The translations under genes and the position numbers were made by a program. DNA of 64,000 bases, taken from contig JANQQF010000049.1 of the NCBI GenBank assembly GCA_028285035.1, forward strand, positions 1-64,000, in the 5' to 3' direction. This DNA comes from Phycisphaerae bacterium. Lineage in GTDB: Bacteria > Chloroflexota > Anaerolineae > 4572-78 > J111. A model generated the notes under the pieces. It did not search any database and was not told where the DNA came from. It was given only the letters and a program-made list of their open reading frames with translations. Positions 16,561 to 24,979 of this stretch are shown here, piece by piece. How positions within the stretch are numbered: position 1 is the first letter of the stretch; each line of letters starts with the position of its first letter.

Positions 16561-17994
16561 TCAGGGTTGGGTGGGGGACACCAGCAATTCAGCGGGCGTA
16601 GCCGGTGGAGCACTCAGGCTTTGCAAAAAGGCTAGTAGTTGCGCGATCTCCGCTTCGGAAAGGTCGAGTGGCATCAACTCGCTCGTGCCTAGTGGGGCTG
16701 AGGGGGCTTGGTTATAATGAAATAACACATCTTCTAATGAGATTAATTGCCCCCGATGCATATATGGTTCGGTTTCAGATACACTTCGCAGGCTTGGCGT
16801 TTTGAAGGCATATCGTGTTATTTTGGATGATGTATCTTCTACTTGAATACAACCAGCATCAGGCTTATCGTTATATATACTCGAACACGTGAAAGGGTCG
16901 GCCTCAAACCGTACCAGACCATCAAGTCGACCAGCATCAAGCGGCAAACCCTCAGCAAAGGGGACGCCCGTATTATGAAATTGTTGGTCAGTGAATAAGG
17001 GGCCACTGTGACAGCGAATACAATCAGCCGGGCCAATAAACAGTCGTAGACCAGCCAGCTCATCCGCAGTTAAACTGTCCGCCACCAATGCCGCGTCCCC
17101 GATCAACACCCCCTGCACATACTGATCAAATCGGCTTGGACCTGGCACCAGCAACCGTTCATACGCTGCAATCACCTTCCCTACATTGACAAAAATTTCG
17201 GTCGCAATCTGCTGATCGGTATCGCTCATCCGCTCCCACGATTCTCGATATGGTGGATGCTCCAGCGGACCGCCAGAGAAGGGGAAGCGATTGGTATCCG
17301 ATAAGTCAGGAAGCGGCCCGAAGATGGCTTCATAGGCAGCCCGGTATTCATCCCGATTCATCAGATGAACGGCATGTAAACGGGTTGAGCCTTGCTCATC
17401 GGGACTCTCAATTGGCTCCAGAGCTTGGGACCACAAACTATCCTTTCGCCCATCCCACAACAACCACGGGGCATAGCCCACCCCCAACAAACTCATCGTA
17501 TTTCGGTTGTTGGGGCGGGTGCCGTGAGCGGTCGGTTGACCATCTGTAAAGTGTAATTCAGGGATGTGACACGTGGCACAGGAAATTTGTTGATTGGCAC
17601 TCAAGCGCGGATCAAAGAAGAGTTGGTGCCCCAACGCAGCCGCTCGTGGGTCAGCCGCGACACCATTGCTCGAATTGGCTGGCACTGCGGGCAAACTGCC
17701 CAGCCACAAAGATCGAAGCACTTCGATTTCAGCAGCGGTCCAATCGTCAGTGGCTGAGATGGGGTTGGTTAAAATGCTATCGGCATCCGGGATAATCGGT
17801 GGGGGGGCGTAGATGGATGAAAGATTATTTGGGGCTGATGAACAAGCCATTAGCCCCAGAATTAACATCAAATAGATCAAAACCCATTTAGGCGAAACAA
17901 TTGAAAGCCCCCCTAGCCCCCCAGTAGGGAGAATTTTAATACCTCTCGCAGCAATACTCCCCCCTTTTGGGAGGTGGGGGGGCAATTCTTTCAT
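16561..17994 (-). CDS. MauG/CcpA-like dihaem cytochrome c lipoprotein
   Basis: A dihaem peroxidase-family protein acting outside the membrane. Two haem c sites, CATCH and CIRCH, lie about 190 residues apart, as in MauG and bacterial cytochrome c peroxidases, with the FFDPRLS and NNRNTMSLLGVG segments typical of the family. A lipobox LILGLMAC marks a lipid anchor. The 30 residues before it (ELPPHLPKGG... to ...TGGLGGLS) are encoded by a C-rich filler repeat, so the signal peptide has been extended or the true start lies further in. The ATG at 17994 is preferred to a TTG two codons earlier. It lies 6 nt behind the LLM gene. Confidence 0.85.
   Translation of the reverse strand: MKELPPHLPKGGSIAARGIKILPTGGLGGLSIVSPKWVLIYLMLILGLMACSSAPNNLSSIYAPPPIIPDADSILTNPISATDDWTAAEIEVLRSLWLGSLPAVPANSSNGVAADPRAAALGHQLFFDPRLSANQQISCATCHIPELHFTDGQPTAHGTRPNNRNTMSLLGVGYAPWLLWDGRKDSLWSQALEPIESPDEQGSTRLHAVHLMNRDEYRAAYEAIFGPLPDLSDTNRFPFSGGPLEHPPYRESWERMSDTDQQIATEIFVNVGKVIAAYERLLVPGPSRFDQYVQGVLIGDAALVADSLTADELAGLRLFIGPADCIRCHSGPLFTDQQFHNTGVPFAEGLPLDAGRLDGLVRFEADPFTCSSIYNDKPDAGCIQVEDTSSKITRYAFKTPSLRSVSETEPYMHRGQLISLEDVLFHYNQAPSAPLGTSELMPLDLSEAEIAQLLAFLQSLSAPPATPAELLVSPTQP
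17898..17990. repeat. C-rich palindromic filler repeat inside the 5' end of the dihaem gene
   Basis: Contains CCCCCCTAGCCCCCCAGTAG and CTCCCCCCTTTTGGGAGGTG, of the same general kind as the repeat at the left edge of the window. It is translated as a Pro/Gly-rich stretch ahead of the lipobox. Confidence 0.6.
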
Positions 17995-18000
17995 AGACAA

Positions 18001-19032
18001 CTACAACACCAATTCCGCCATCATTCGTACCGCATCAACTCCAAAGGTCATTAAGTTGAGGGTGGTGATAGGCGACTCTTTCCAAATTTCAAGCCGCTCA
18101 GCAATCCGCTCTTTCGGACCACACAAAGCAACATCATCCACCAATTCATCGGGCACCGCTGCTGCTGCCTCATCCTTTTTACCCGCAAGATAAAGATCCT
18201 GAATTTTGGTGGCCGCTTCTTCATAGCCATATCGGCAGGCCAAGTCAAAGTAGAAGTTCTTGCCACGGGCACCCATCCCGCCGACATACAAAGCGATATT
18301 TGGCTTAACCATACTGCGGCAAGCATCAACATCCTTACCGACAATGACAGACACTGGGGCTGTCACATCAAAGTCAGCCATACTTTTACCATTCCCGGCC
18401 TTGGCAAAACCGGCCTCAATCATCGGCTTGTAAATATCATCAAAATGGCGCGGGGAGAAGAAGATGGGCAACCAACCATCAGCAATCTCAGCAGTCAGTT
18501 GCACGTTCTTCGGGCCAATTGAGGCTAGGTAAATCGGTAAGTCAGCCCGGTTTTTCAAAATACTTTTTAGCGGTTTACCCAAGCCCGTGGCGTCATCCCC
18601 CTGATAGGGGATTTGATAATGATGTCCATCGTGAATCAGCGGCCTCTCACGGGCGAAAATCGACCGCACGATACTGACGTACTCTCGGGTTCGACCCAGG
18701 GGCTTACCATACGGCTGGCCGTGCCACCCCTCTACAACCTGGGGGCCTGATAAACCCAACCCCAATAAAAACCGACCACCAGAAAGCTGGTCCATCGTCA
18801 TCGCAGTCATCGCTGTATTGGCGGGGGTTCGGGCGGGCATCTGCATGATGGCCGTGCCTAGTTTGATCTGCTTGGTCTGTGCACCGGCCCAAGCTAAGGG
18901 CGAAACCGCATCAGAGCCGTAGGCTTCAGCAGCCCAAATCACATAGTAGCCAAGTTCATCTGCCGCTTTAATCATCTCCATCGGCAACGTCAGCTTTGCC
19001 CCGGAATATCCCATCATTAATCCAAGTCTCAT
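18001..19032 (-). CDS. LLM-class flavin/F420-dependent oxidoreductase
   Basis: A 343-residue bacterial-luciferase-fold enzyme. It opens with MRLGLMMGY, has the [20 protein letters not shown] segment, [25 protein letters not shown] at 85-110 and [23 protein letters not shown] at about 167-190. This pattern fits F420-dependent members, although FMN cannot be ruled out. Substrate unknown. It is the second gene of a tight minus-strand operon starting with the MDR dehydrogenase 15 bp upstream. Confidence 0.87.
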   Translation of the reverse strand: MRLGLMMGYSGAKLTLPMEMIKAADELGYYVIWAAEAYGSDAVSPLAWAGAQTKQIKLGTAIMQMPARTPANTAMTAMTMDQLSGGRFLLGLGLSGPQVVEGWHGQPYGKPLGRTREYVSIVRSIFARERPLIHDGHHYQIPYQGDDATGLGKPLKSILKNRADLPIYLASIGPKNVQLTAEIADGWLPIFFSPRHFDDIYKPMIEAGFAKAGNGKSMADFDVTAPVSVIVGKDVDACRSMVKPNIALYVGGMGARGKNFYFDLACRYGYEEAATKIQDLYLAGKKDEAAAAVPDELVDDVALCGPKERIAERLEIWKESPITTLNLMTFGVDAVRMMAELVL

Positions 19033-19047
19033 TGTATCACCTCTTTG

Positions 19048-20766
19048 TTATGCTAACATCAATGTCAAAAATTCTTGTTCCGCCTCAACCGTCCATTCCT
19101 GACCATCTTTGAGTTTCGCATAAACGGTGGGCATTGTTTCGGCTAATGTTGCGAGTGGAGTCAGCGGAAAGTTTTTAATATTTGGATAAATCACTACCTT
19201 ACCGGGAAAAACAGCATCACGGACCGCTTTCAATCCATCAGGAGCGGCAGTTAACGAACCGATGGCTTTCACTGACCGATTGGGCGAGAGTTGGCCCGCT
19301 TCTGTTTGAGCCAACATCAGGCGCAGGTCATCGATCGTTGAAGCGGTATGACCGATAAAGCGAATATTTTTTTGATAGACCACACTCAAATCAAGCGGCA
19401 CCATTGTGCCTCGTTTCAGCCCGGCAAAAACATTCATTGTGCCACCAGAAGCTAAAAACTCAGCAGCATTGGCAATGGCCGTGGTTGATGGGGCTAAAAC
19501 GATGATATCATCAAATCCATCGCCAGCAATTTCACCCAATTGCTCCAGATAGTCAGGCTGGTCAATGCTCAGACAATGCAAGGCAATGTTGTTTACCTCA
19601 GCTTCGGCTGAAAAAGCCTCGGCGACAGTTTTTAGACGATGAGACGTTCGAGCAGTACACAAAATGGTCTGAGGTGGCTGATCCAACTCGATAGCCCGTT
19701 GGGTATGCATTTGCCCCATCGGACCACCCGCCCCCACAAACCACGTTTTTCCACTTGGTTTCAAGGCAGATCGCACGGGCTGGCTATTGTAAGCCTTGGC
19801 AATATCTGCGCCACTGGTTCCAACAAATGTCCACCGATTGTAATGTACCCGACCAATATCAACTTGCACCTCACGAGCTAAAGGCGCGTCGGCCATCAAA
19901 GCCACGATCCCAAAATCGGCCAAATGTTGACTGGCCAATTCAATAATCTCAGGATCAGCCCCAAGAATGATGATGTCATCAAATTTGTCATCGATACGGG
20001 TTGGGGTGCTGAGCGCATCATAGGGAATATCGATAATCCTAATACCAAGCTGTTCGGCTTGTTTACGCAATTGAGTAGCAAACGGCTCGGGCACCTCAGT
20101 CAAGGCCAACGTCGCTGGATAATGATTTTCGTCAAAGCCTTCGCCAAAAAAGTAGTCATCACATGCTTCGGGTGTACCGATAATCCAGGTCATGCCACGC
20201 TCTTTCAGACCAGTTCGATACTCAAGCTGGTAAGTGGCAATGACACAAGCCCACGGCTCAGTCAAGGCACTTTCGGCATAGCCGGTGCTGGCTTGCACGG
20301 GGAGCAAATAGTTGCCGTGATCTCCTTGCAAAATCCGGTGATCGATGACACTGTATTGAGACATCCCCCCCTGAATCATATAGCCATAAGCGTAATTGAC
20401 GCCTTGATAGTAAATGTCCGCCTGCACCGTAAAACGGTCACCCACATTGTACTCACTCTGTAATTCAGCCCCAACCCCGACCACGGTCAGCGCAATCTCG
20501 TGTCCCAGCACTACCGGCTCCTGCTCCATATCCCGAAAAATGCGCGGATGCTCCTGTCCCGCGTTGATGACCTTGATATCCGAAAAGCAAATACCGCAGG
20601 CATCGTGCCGCACCAACAATTCAGTCGGTCCATACTCCGGCAGATTGGTCTGAAGCATCTCGCCTGATTGCCCCAAATTTTCAAAGCCAGCCCCATACAA
20701 TGGCCACAATTTGTTTGTCTCAGATGTATCATTCGCTTTGCGATATTGGCCTAACTTATCATTCAT
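19048..20766 (-). CDS. Zinc-type MDR dehydrogenase with an extra Rossmann-like segment
   Basis: A 572-residue alcohol-dehydrogenase-like protein, about 200 residues longer than usual. The catalytic zinc ligands are seen in HDACGICFSD (Cys), VLGHEIA (His-Glu) and LTEPWACV; the four structural-zinc cysteines are missing. Two nucleotide-fold segments follow: a first one starting at TWIIGTPEACDDYFF without a proper glycine motif, and a second with TWFVGAGGPMGQMHTQRAIE that looks functional. The first may be a decayed duplicate inserted before the true domain. It heads the operon with the LLM, dihaem and PHP genes. Substrate unknown; sugar-phosphate or polyol dehydrogenases are nearest in style. 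Confidence 0.82.
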   Translation of the reverse strand: MNDKLGQYRKANDTSETNKLWPLYGAGFENLGQSGEMLQTNLPEYGPTELLVRHDACGICFSDIKVINAGQEHPRIFRDMEQEPVVLGHEIALTVVGVGAELQSEYNVGDRFTVQADIYYQGVNYAYGYMIQGGMSQYSVIDHRILQGDHGNYLLPVQASTGYAESALTEPWACVIATYQLEYRTGLKERGMTWIIGTPEACDDYFFGEGFDENHYPATLALTEVPEPFATQLRKQAEQLGIRIIDIPYDALSTPTRIDDKFDDIIILGADPEIIELASQHLADFGIVALMADAPLAREVQVDIGRVHYNRWTFVGTSGADIAKAYNSQPVRSALKPSGKTWFVGAGGPMGQMHTQRAIELDQPPQTILCTARTSHRLKTVAEAFSAEAEVNNIALHCLSIDQPDYLEQLGEIAGDGFDDIIVLAPSTTAIANAAEFLASGGTMNVFAGLKRGTMVPLDLSVVYQKNIRFIGHTASTIDDLRLMLAQTEAGQLSPNRSVKAIGSLTAAPDGLKAVRDAVFPGKVVIYPNIKNFPLTPLATLAETMPTVYAKLKDGQEWTVEAEQEFLTLMLA

Positions 20767-20876
20767 CTTTTAACCCTACAAGCCCTACAAACTTCCAAAA
20801 GATAAACCACAAAGGTCTCAAAGATTTCACCAAGGGCACAAAGTGTCTTTAACCCTACAAACTCTATAAACTCGAA
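20767..20876. repeat. Direct repeat of AACCCTACAAAC-type words
   Basis: TTTAACCCTACAAGCCCTACAAACTT and TTTAACCCTACAAACTCTATAAACTC flank a short AT-rich spacer. No gene is seen. Confidence 0.45.
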
Positions 20877-21965
20877 CTAACTCAACTTACTTCGAATCTG
20901 TGATGATGACACATCCAGCCGAAAAACATCTTCGGGGATTTGCTCAAACAGCCCCGCATATCCCTCAGGCACCTCAATATCGGCCATCGTCTTAAATCGA
21001 CCATTAGTCTGTACCCGTCCAGCCACCAAGAACCCGCAGCCTTGCGCTCGAATTACATCAAAAGCCACCCGCATTTCAGCCGGATCATCATTATAGAAAC
21101 GGGGCTGGACTAAGCGAGCGGCCGTGTCCGCGCCAAGCACAAAGGTAGCACCGGGAAACAGTTCAGCTTTCTGGCTGAAAAGTGGCGTGCGGGTAAGGAG
21201 AAGTGGGGCCAAATCAAGAAATTGAGCTGAGCGGCGTAGCGCTTCCGTGAGATCAATCGGTGCTTTGTCGGCATTGATGAAGGGCAATTCATAGAATACA
21301 GTCTGCCCTCGTTGATAGGCCGCAATCTCGGCCATTTGCCGATGGCCGTCGTGCAGTGGGTTAAACGAGCCGGAGACTAACAGGGGGTTGGGGGGCGGTG
21401 TTTCGCACGTGTCAAGCAATCCGGTTGAGGAAATCAACACAAACTGTCGGGTGCCTGCCAGCAATTGTTGAAATGGTTCAAGTGAGATTGTTTGGGCTTC
21501 AAATGTATCTATTTCCACTAGCCCCAAATCAAGCGTATCAGAAAGGCCACAGCTTTGAGCCACCGCGTTGAGCAGTAGTTTGCCAACCAAGGCCTCTTCC
21601 CCAGCCCGGTCGCGTTCGCCTTTGGTCATCGTGAGATTGTAGAATTGTAAAATGCTGCCATTATAAGCCGCGACAAAGCAGCGATGGTCGCCTTTCTTGG
21701 TTCGATCCGTCGCAATTGTTGCGGTGCAGCCCACCCCAGCCACTGGCTCATCTGCTGAGGCCAATTGCTGGGCTCGTTCATATGCCTGCACAGCCAGGGC
21801 CTGGGCCACGCCCTGAGAAGTGAATCGAGCGGGCTCGAAGCCAATCGCCCCGGTCAAGGAGCGTTGACTATAACGATCGGTTGCTTCAAGAATAGTCCGG
21901 GAGGAGCCGCCGACGCTGTGCAGCCAAGTTAAACCTTGAGCACCTGCTCCGGCGAAATCAAGCAC
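20877..21965 (-). CDS. CinA-like NMN amidohydrolase domain fused to NadD-like nucleotidyltransferase
   Basis: Two-domain protein. The N-terminal half resembles the CinA C-terminal (PncC) amidohydrolase, with GGSSRTILEATDRYS and VGCTATIATDR. The second half, from about residue 195, is a nucleotidyltransferase with GSFNPLHDGHRQM (the HxGH motif) and a C-terminal DVSSSQIRSK signature. Together they could deamidate nicotinamide mononucleotide and adenylate the product, though activity is inferred. The family motif STIHNTPTKIVL continues in frame upstream of the GTG at 21965 for at least 18 codons to about 22022, with no ATG, GTG or TTG before the stop near 22100. The true start may therefore be a rare codon (ATC, ATA or CTG). 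Confidence 0.8.
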   Translation of the reverse strand: MLDFAGAGAQGLTWLHSVGGSSRTILEATDRYSQRSLTGAIGFEPARFTSQGVAQALAVQAYERAQQLASADEPVAGVGCTATIATDRTKKGDHRCFVAAYNGSILQFYNLTMTKGERDRAGEEALVGKLLLNAVAQSCGLSDTLDLGLVEIDTFEAQTISLEPFQQLLAGTRQFVLISSTGLLDTCETPPPNPLLVSGSFNPLHDGHRQMAEIAAYQRGQTVFYELPFINADKAPIDLTEALRRSAQFLDLAPLLLTRTPLFSQKAELFPGATFVLGADTAARLVQPRFYNDDPAEMRVAFDVIRAQGCGFLVAGRVQTNGRFKTMADIEVPEGYAGLFEQIPEDVFRLDVSSSQIRSKLS

Positions 21966-22118
21966 AATTTTTGTGGGTGTGTTGTGAATAGTTGATACGA
22001 ATTGTTCAAGCTGACGGTCGATGATCTTTATCCTATCTCTCAGGGGTTTACAGATTTTGGCATTGTACTGACTCTGAGGTATCTGGTCAATTTGTTACAA
22101 GACATTCCCCAAACCATT

Positions 22119-22147
22119 TTGACAAGCCCCACAGCCACCACTATAAT
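22119..22147 (+). promoter_or_regulatory. Consensus sigma-70 type promoter of sodN
   Basis: Perfect TTGACA (22119-22124), 17 bp spacer and perfect TATAAT (22142-22147), 68 bp ahead of the preferred start codon. Confidence 0.9.
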
Positions 22148-22214
22148 AGAGCTTCCTCGCAGTAATCAGGACAAAATATAAAAAAATCATGTACAAATGA
22201 AAGGTGAATCAAAG

Positions 22215-22688
22215 ATGCTCAACAAAGTAATGGCTACTGTTAAAGCCTATTTCCCAGCGCAGGACGTTGAAGCCCACTGTGATGGTCCTTGTGGTGTGTA
22301 CGATCCCGCCTCAGCTCGAATTGCCGCTGAAGCAGCTCTGTCAATGACCAAGAAAATTTTGGCTTTGGAAGTGCCCGATCCCAGCGATGCAGCAGCAATG
22401 GCTGCTTACAGCAATACTATGTCTCGCTACATCCAAATCAAAGAAGAACAAACTCACCTGGCTAAAGAAGAGTTGTTGGTACTTTGGACTGACTACTTCA
22501 AGCCCGTTCACTTGGAAGCCAACCCTGACCTGCACGACATTTTCTGGAACGCAGCCAAGTTGTGCTCTGCTGTTAAAGTTGGTGTTGATTTGGATGCTGC
22601 TAACAACTTGATGGCAACCATTGAAAAAATCCACGGCATCTTCTGGGCCAGCAAAAACCGCGAAGTTGGCTACTACACTGCTAGCTAG
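22215..22688 (+). CDS. sodN: Nickel superoxide dismutase
   Basis: Converts superoxide to peroxide and oxygen. From the ATG at 22215 the protein has 157 residues: a 20-residue propeptide, then the nickel hook H-C-D-G-P-C-G-V-Y-D-P at 21-31. His21, Cys22 and Cys26 are the nickel ligands once the propeptide is removed after Ala20. Most known hooks read HCDLPCG; Gly replaces Leu here. A GGTGA ribosome site lies 7 nt before this ATG, whereas the upstream ATG at 22197 has none. A terminator follows, and the maturation protease comes next. Confidence 0.96.
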   Translation: MLNKVMATVKAYFPAQDVEAHCDGPCGVYDPASARIAAEAALSMTKKILALEVPDPSDAAAMAAYSNTMSRYIQIKEEQTHLAKEELLVLWTDYFKPVHLEANPDLHDIFWNAAKLCSAVKVGVDLDAANNLMATIEKIHGIFWASKNREVGYYTAS

Positions 22689-22720
22689 TTGATTTAGTTT
22701 CGTTAGATAAAGGTTTTCAA

Positions 22721-22755
22721 AGGACAACAGATTTAGTGCTCTGTTGTCCTTTTTT
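22721..22755 (+). terminator. Terminator after sodN
   Basis: AGGACAACAG and CTGTTGTCCT form a perfect 10 bp stem over 10 nt, followed by TTTTT. Read-through to sodX is likely because sodX starts 8 bp beyond. Confidence 0.92.
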
Positions 22756-22762
22756 ATTTCAT

Positions 22763-23113
22763 ATGCAAGACCAGCTACCCAAACCAAGCCCCATCGATTT
22801 TCTCCGATTATTAACTGGCAAACGCCGAGCAATGCGCGTCCGTGGTCGATCAATGCTGCCGCTACTCCCTCCTGGTGACATCGTTTTTTTAGACCCGACG
22901 GCGTATCAAGAATGTCAGCCGGAACCTGGCGATATTGTTGTAGCCCATCGACCAGATCAACCCGAGACGGTCATCATCAAACGGGTTGTAGGATTTACCG
23001 AAAATGATCATATCATCTTAATGGGCGATAATCCATCGGAAAGCACAGATAGCCGGAAATTTGGTCCTATTTCTACCAGTTTAATTCTGGGAAAAGTGAT
23101 CAGCCGCTGGTAA
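22763..23113 (+). CDS. sodX: Nickel-type superoxide dismutase maturation protease (S26 signal peptidase family)
   Basis: Cleaves the SodN propeptide to free the nickel-binding histidine. The 116-residue protein has the S26 catalytic Ser in VRGRSMLP, the Lys in VIIKRVVG and the MGDNPSESTDSRKFGP box. It lacks the N-terminal membrane helix of ordinary signal peptidases, as expected for a cytoplasmic processing enzyme. I use the ATG at 22763; a GTG at 22736 lies within the sodN terminator. Position next to sodN supports the name. Confidence 0.9.
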   Translation: MQDQLPKPSPIDFLRLLTGKRRAMRVRGRSMLPLLPPGDIVFLDPTAYQECQPEPGDIVVAHRPDQPETVIIKRVVGFTENDHIILMGDNPSESTDSRKFGPISTSLILGKVISRW

Positions 23114-23218
23114 AATTCTCACTCGTTTTGGGCTAGCGAAATCCATCACAATGGGATTGACAATTTCAATTGATAGGGCTACAATGATGGCAATCTACGG
23201 AATTAACGGCACAATCTT

Positions 23219-23530
23219 ATGTCGAAACCGATAAAAATTGCTCCCACTGACCAAATATTACCCGGTCAATCTCGGCTGTTTCGGGTGCAAAAACAAGAGA
23301 TTGTGGTGTACAATGTAGATGGGACATTTTACGCAACAGCAAATCAATGTCCCCATAGCCGAGGCCCGCTGTCAAAAGGTCGGCTATCCGGCTCAACCGT
23401 CACTTGTCCGTGGCACGGCGCAAAGTTTGACGTCACCACCGGTGAATGTTTGACGGCACCAGCCACAACCAATGTCACCATCTATCCAATTTCTATTGAG
23501 GATGGGACAATCTTTGTCAGGTTACAATAG
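23219..23530 (+). CDS. Rieske [2Fe-2S] protein
   Basis: A 103-residue single Rieske domain with CPHSRGPL and CPWHGAKFD ligand loops and a closing IEDGTIFVRL strand. It is shorter than the paralogue at 10.7 kb and closer to NirD/BphF ferredoxins. The ATG directly follows a run without a good ribosome site. Its neighbours, the superoxide dismutase pair and a bacterial ferredoxin, suggest a small redox group, but no oxygenase is present. Confidence 0.9.
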   Translation: MSKPIKIAPTDQILPGQSRLFRVQKQEIVVYNVDGTFYATANQCPHSRGPLSKGRLSGSTVTCPWHGAKFDVTTGECLTAPATTNVTIYPISIEDGTIFVRLQ

Positions 23531-23592
23531 TCGTTATAGAAAAAACGGCATCTAAGTATAAATTCTAAACACCAACTCTTGGAGGATTTTAT

Positions 23593-23913
23593 ATGACTCA
23601 CGTAATTGCTTCAATTTGTACCCGTGAGGGTGATTGTGTAGAAGTTTGCCCAGTAGATTGTATCATTCCTGGTCCAACTACCGACGATAAATGGAATGAC
23701 TTGTTCTTTATTGATCCCGACACTTGCATTGACTGTGGTGCTTGTGTGCCGGTTTGCCCCCCAGAAGCCATTTTCACTGAAGAAGATTTGCCAGAAGAAT
23801 ACGCAGCTGATACCCAGCGCAACGCCGACTATTTCGCTGAAGGTCCTGGCTACTGGGATTACGATCTGGAAGAAGAACGCGCCACATACAAAGGTGCGCC
23901 TAAGGAAGAGTAA
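23593..23913 (+). CDS. Ferredoxin, two-cluster (7Fe/8Fe) type
   Basis: A 106-residue cytoplasmic electron carrier. CTREGDCVEVCPVDC near 10-24 supplies the first cluster (spacing expanded as in 7Fe FdxA proteins) and CIDCGACVPVCPPEA near 45-60 the second, a regular CxxCxxCxxxCP. The tail after residue 65 is acidic and lacks cysteines. CTTGGAGGATTTT precedes the ATG and a strong terminator follows. Candidate partners in the window are the EtfD-like reductase and the Rieske proteins. Confidence 0.92.
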   Translation: MTHVIASICTREGDCVEVCPVDCIIPGPTTDDKWNDLFFIDPDTCIDCGACVPVCPPEAIFTEEDLPEEYAADTQRNADYFAEGPGYWDYDLEEERATYKGAPKEE

Positions 23914-23961
23914 TTCATTCCTGATTGTGTGATAACATAACACCCTAGTTTGAGAAAAATA

Positions 23962-24006
23962 AAAAAGCGGCGCGTCAATCTACCGGCGCAGGCCGCTTTT
24001 TATTTT
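23962..24006 (+). terminator. Terminator after the ferredoxin gene
   Basis: AAAAAGCGGC pairs with GCCGCTTTTT across a 20 nt loop that can fold further (GCGCG/CGGCGC), with TATTTT after it. Confidence 0.85.
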
Positions 24007-24013
24007 GAGGAAG

Positions 24014-24141
24014 TTCCAAGAAAATAAATAGGCGAGAGAGAAGATAAATCAAAACAGATAAATAGGTTAGAAGCCTATCTGTATAACTTCCTTTAGCTTT
24101 CCCGCTGAAGCTTGAGGCTCTCTCCTGATAAATTCTTGGAA
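24014..24141. repeat. Imperfect 128 bp inverted-repeat element
   Basis: TTCCAAGAA at 24014 and TTCTTGGAA at 24133 are the perfect outer ends; similarity continues inwards (AGGCGAGAGAG against CTCTCTCCT). Inside is AGGTTAGAAGCCTATCTGT. It looks like a small non-coding MITE-like element, with no target duplication that I can define. Confidence 0.5.
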
Positions 24142-24157
24142 AAGCCTGAGGTAACCT

Positions 24158-24865
24158 GTGACTGAATCATATCCAAAACGAGCGATGGCCATCATCGCCC
24201 ACCCTGATGACATCGAATTTCTGGCGGGCGGTACAACTGCTTTGTGGTGCGCGGCTGGAGCCGAGGTCAGTTATGTCATTCTAACTAATGGCAACAAAGG
24301 CAGCGATGATCCTGAGATGACTCCAGAAGGTCTGGCCGAAATTAGACGCACGGAGCAGCAGGCTGCGGCGGATGTGTTGGGCGTCAAAGAATTGGTCTAT
24401 TTGGAGCAGCCCGATGGTGAGTTGCTTCATACGCTGGAAATACGCAAACAGGTGGTGGCCGAGATTCGACGCTTCAAACCCGACACCATCATCACCTTTG
24501 ATCCAACCAATATCCTCCTCGGCAATCGCCGCATCAATCACGCCGATCATCGGGCGGCTGGCGAAATTGCCCTCGATGCAGTCTATCCCGCCGCAGGCAA
24601 TCGGATGTACAATCCTGATTTGCTGGCGCAAGGCTTGGAACCCCACTCGGTGAAAACGGTCTATTTAATGATGCCCAGGCAGCCCAACCTGTGGGTTGAC
24701 ATCACCGAAGTATTTGATCTGAAGATGAAGGCCAGCCTGTGCCACGCCAGCCAATTCAAAGACCCTGAAGGCTTGACCAAACGTTTCAAAGAACGTCATC
24801 AAGCGGTTGACCAATATGGTCGCGAAGTGTACCGCGAAGAATTTCACGTGCTACACATTGGATAA
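24158..24865 (+). CDS. PIG-L family deacetylase
   Basis: A 235-residue zinc hydrolase of the LmbE/BshB/MshB fold, cleaving N-acetyl groups from sugar-containing metabolites. It shows the IIAHPDDIEF metal site near 12-21 with the third ligand in NHADHRAAG near 128-136. The GTG start lies 7 nt behind GAGG. BshB-type work in bacillithiol synthesis is possible, but no other thiol-pathway gene is nearby, so the substrate is open. Confidence 0.9.
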   Translation: MTESYPKRAMAIIAHPDDIEFLAGGTTALWCAAGAEVSYVILTNGNKGSDDPEMTPEGLAEIRRTEQQAAADVLGVKELVYLEQPDGELLHTLEIRKQVVAEIRRFKPDTIITFDPTNILLGNRRINHADHRAAGEIALDAVYPAAGNRMYNPDLLAQGLEPHSVKTVYLMMPRQPNLWVDITEVFDLKMKASLCHASQFKDPEGLTKRFKERHQAVDQYGREVYREEFHVLHIG

Positions 24866-24979
24866 GTTGCTTGACAAACCTTAAATTTGTAATAAGTTGC
24901 AAGTAATCGGCAATTAGTAATTATTATTTACTATTTACTAACCACTAACCACTCATTACTATCTTCAAAGGAGCAAACA

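Noticed and set aside
22736..22762. Upstream GTG start for sodX
   Set aside because: It lies within the sodN terminator hairpin; the ATG at 22763 gives the usual protein length.
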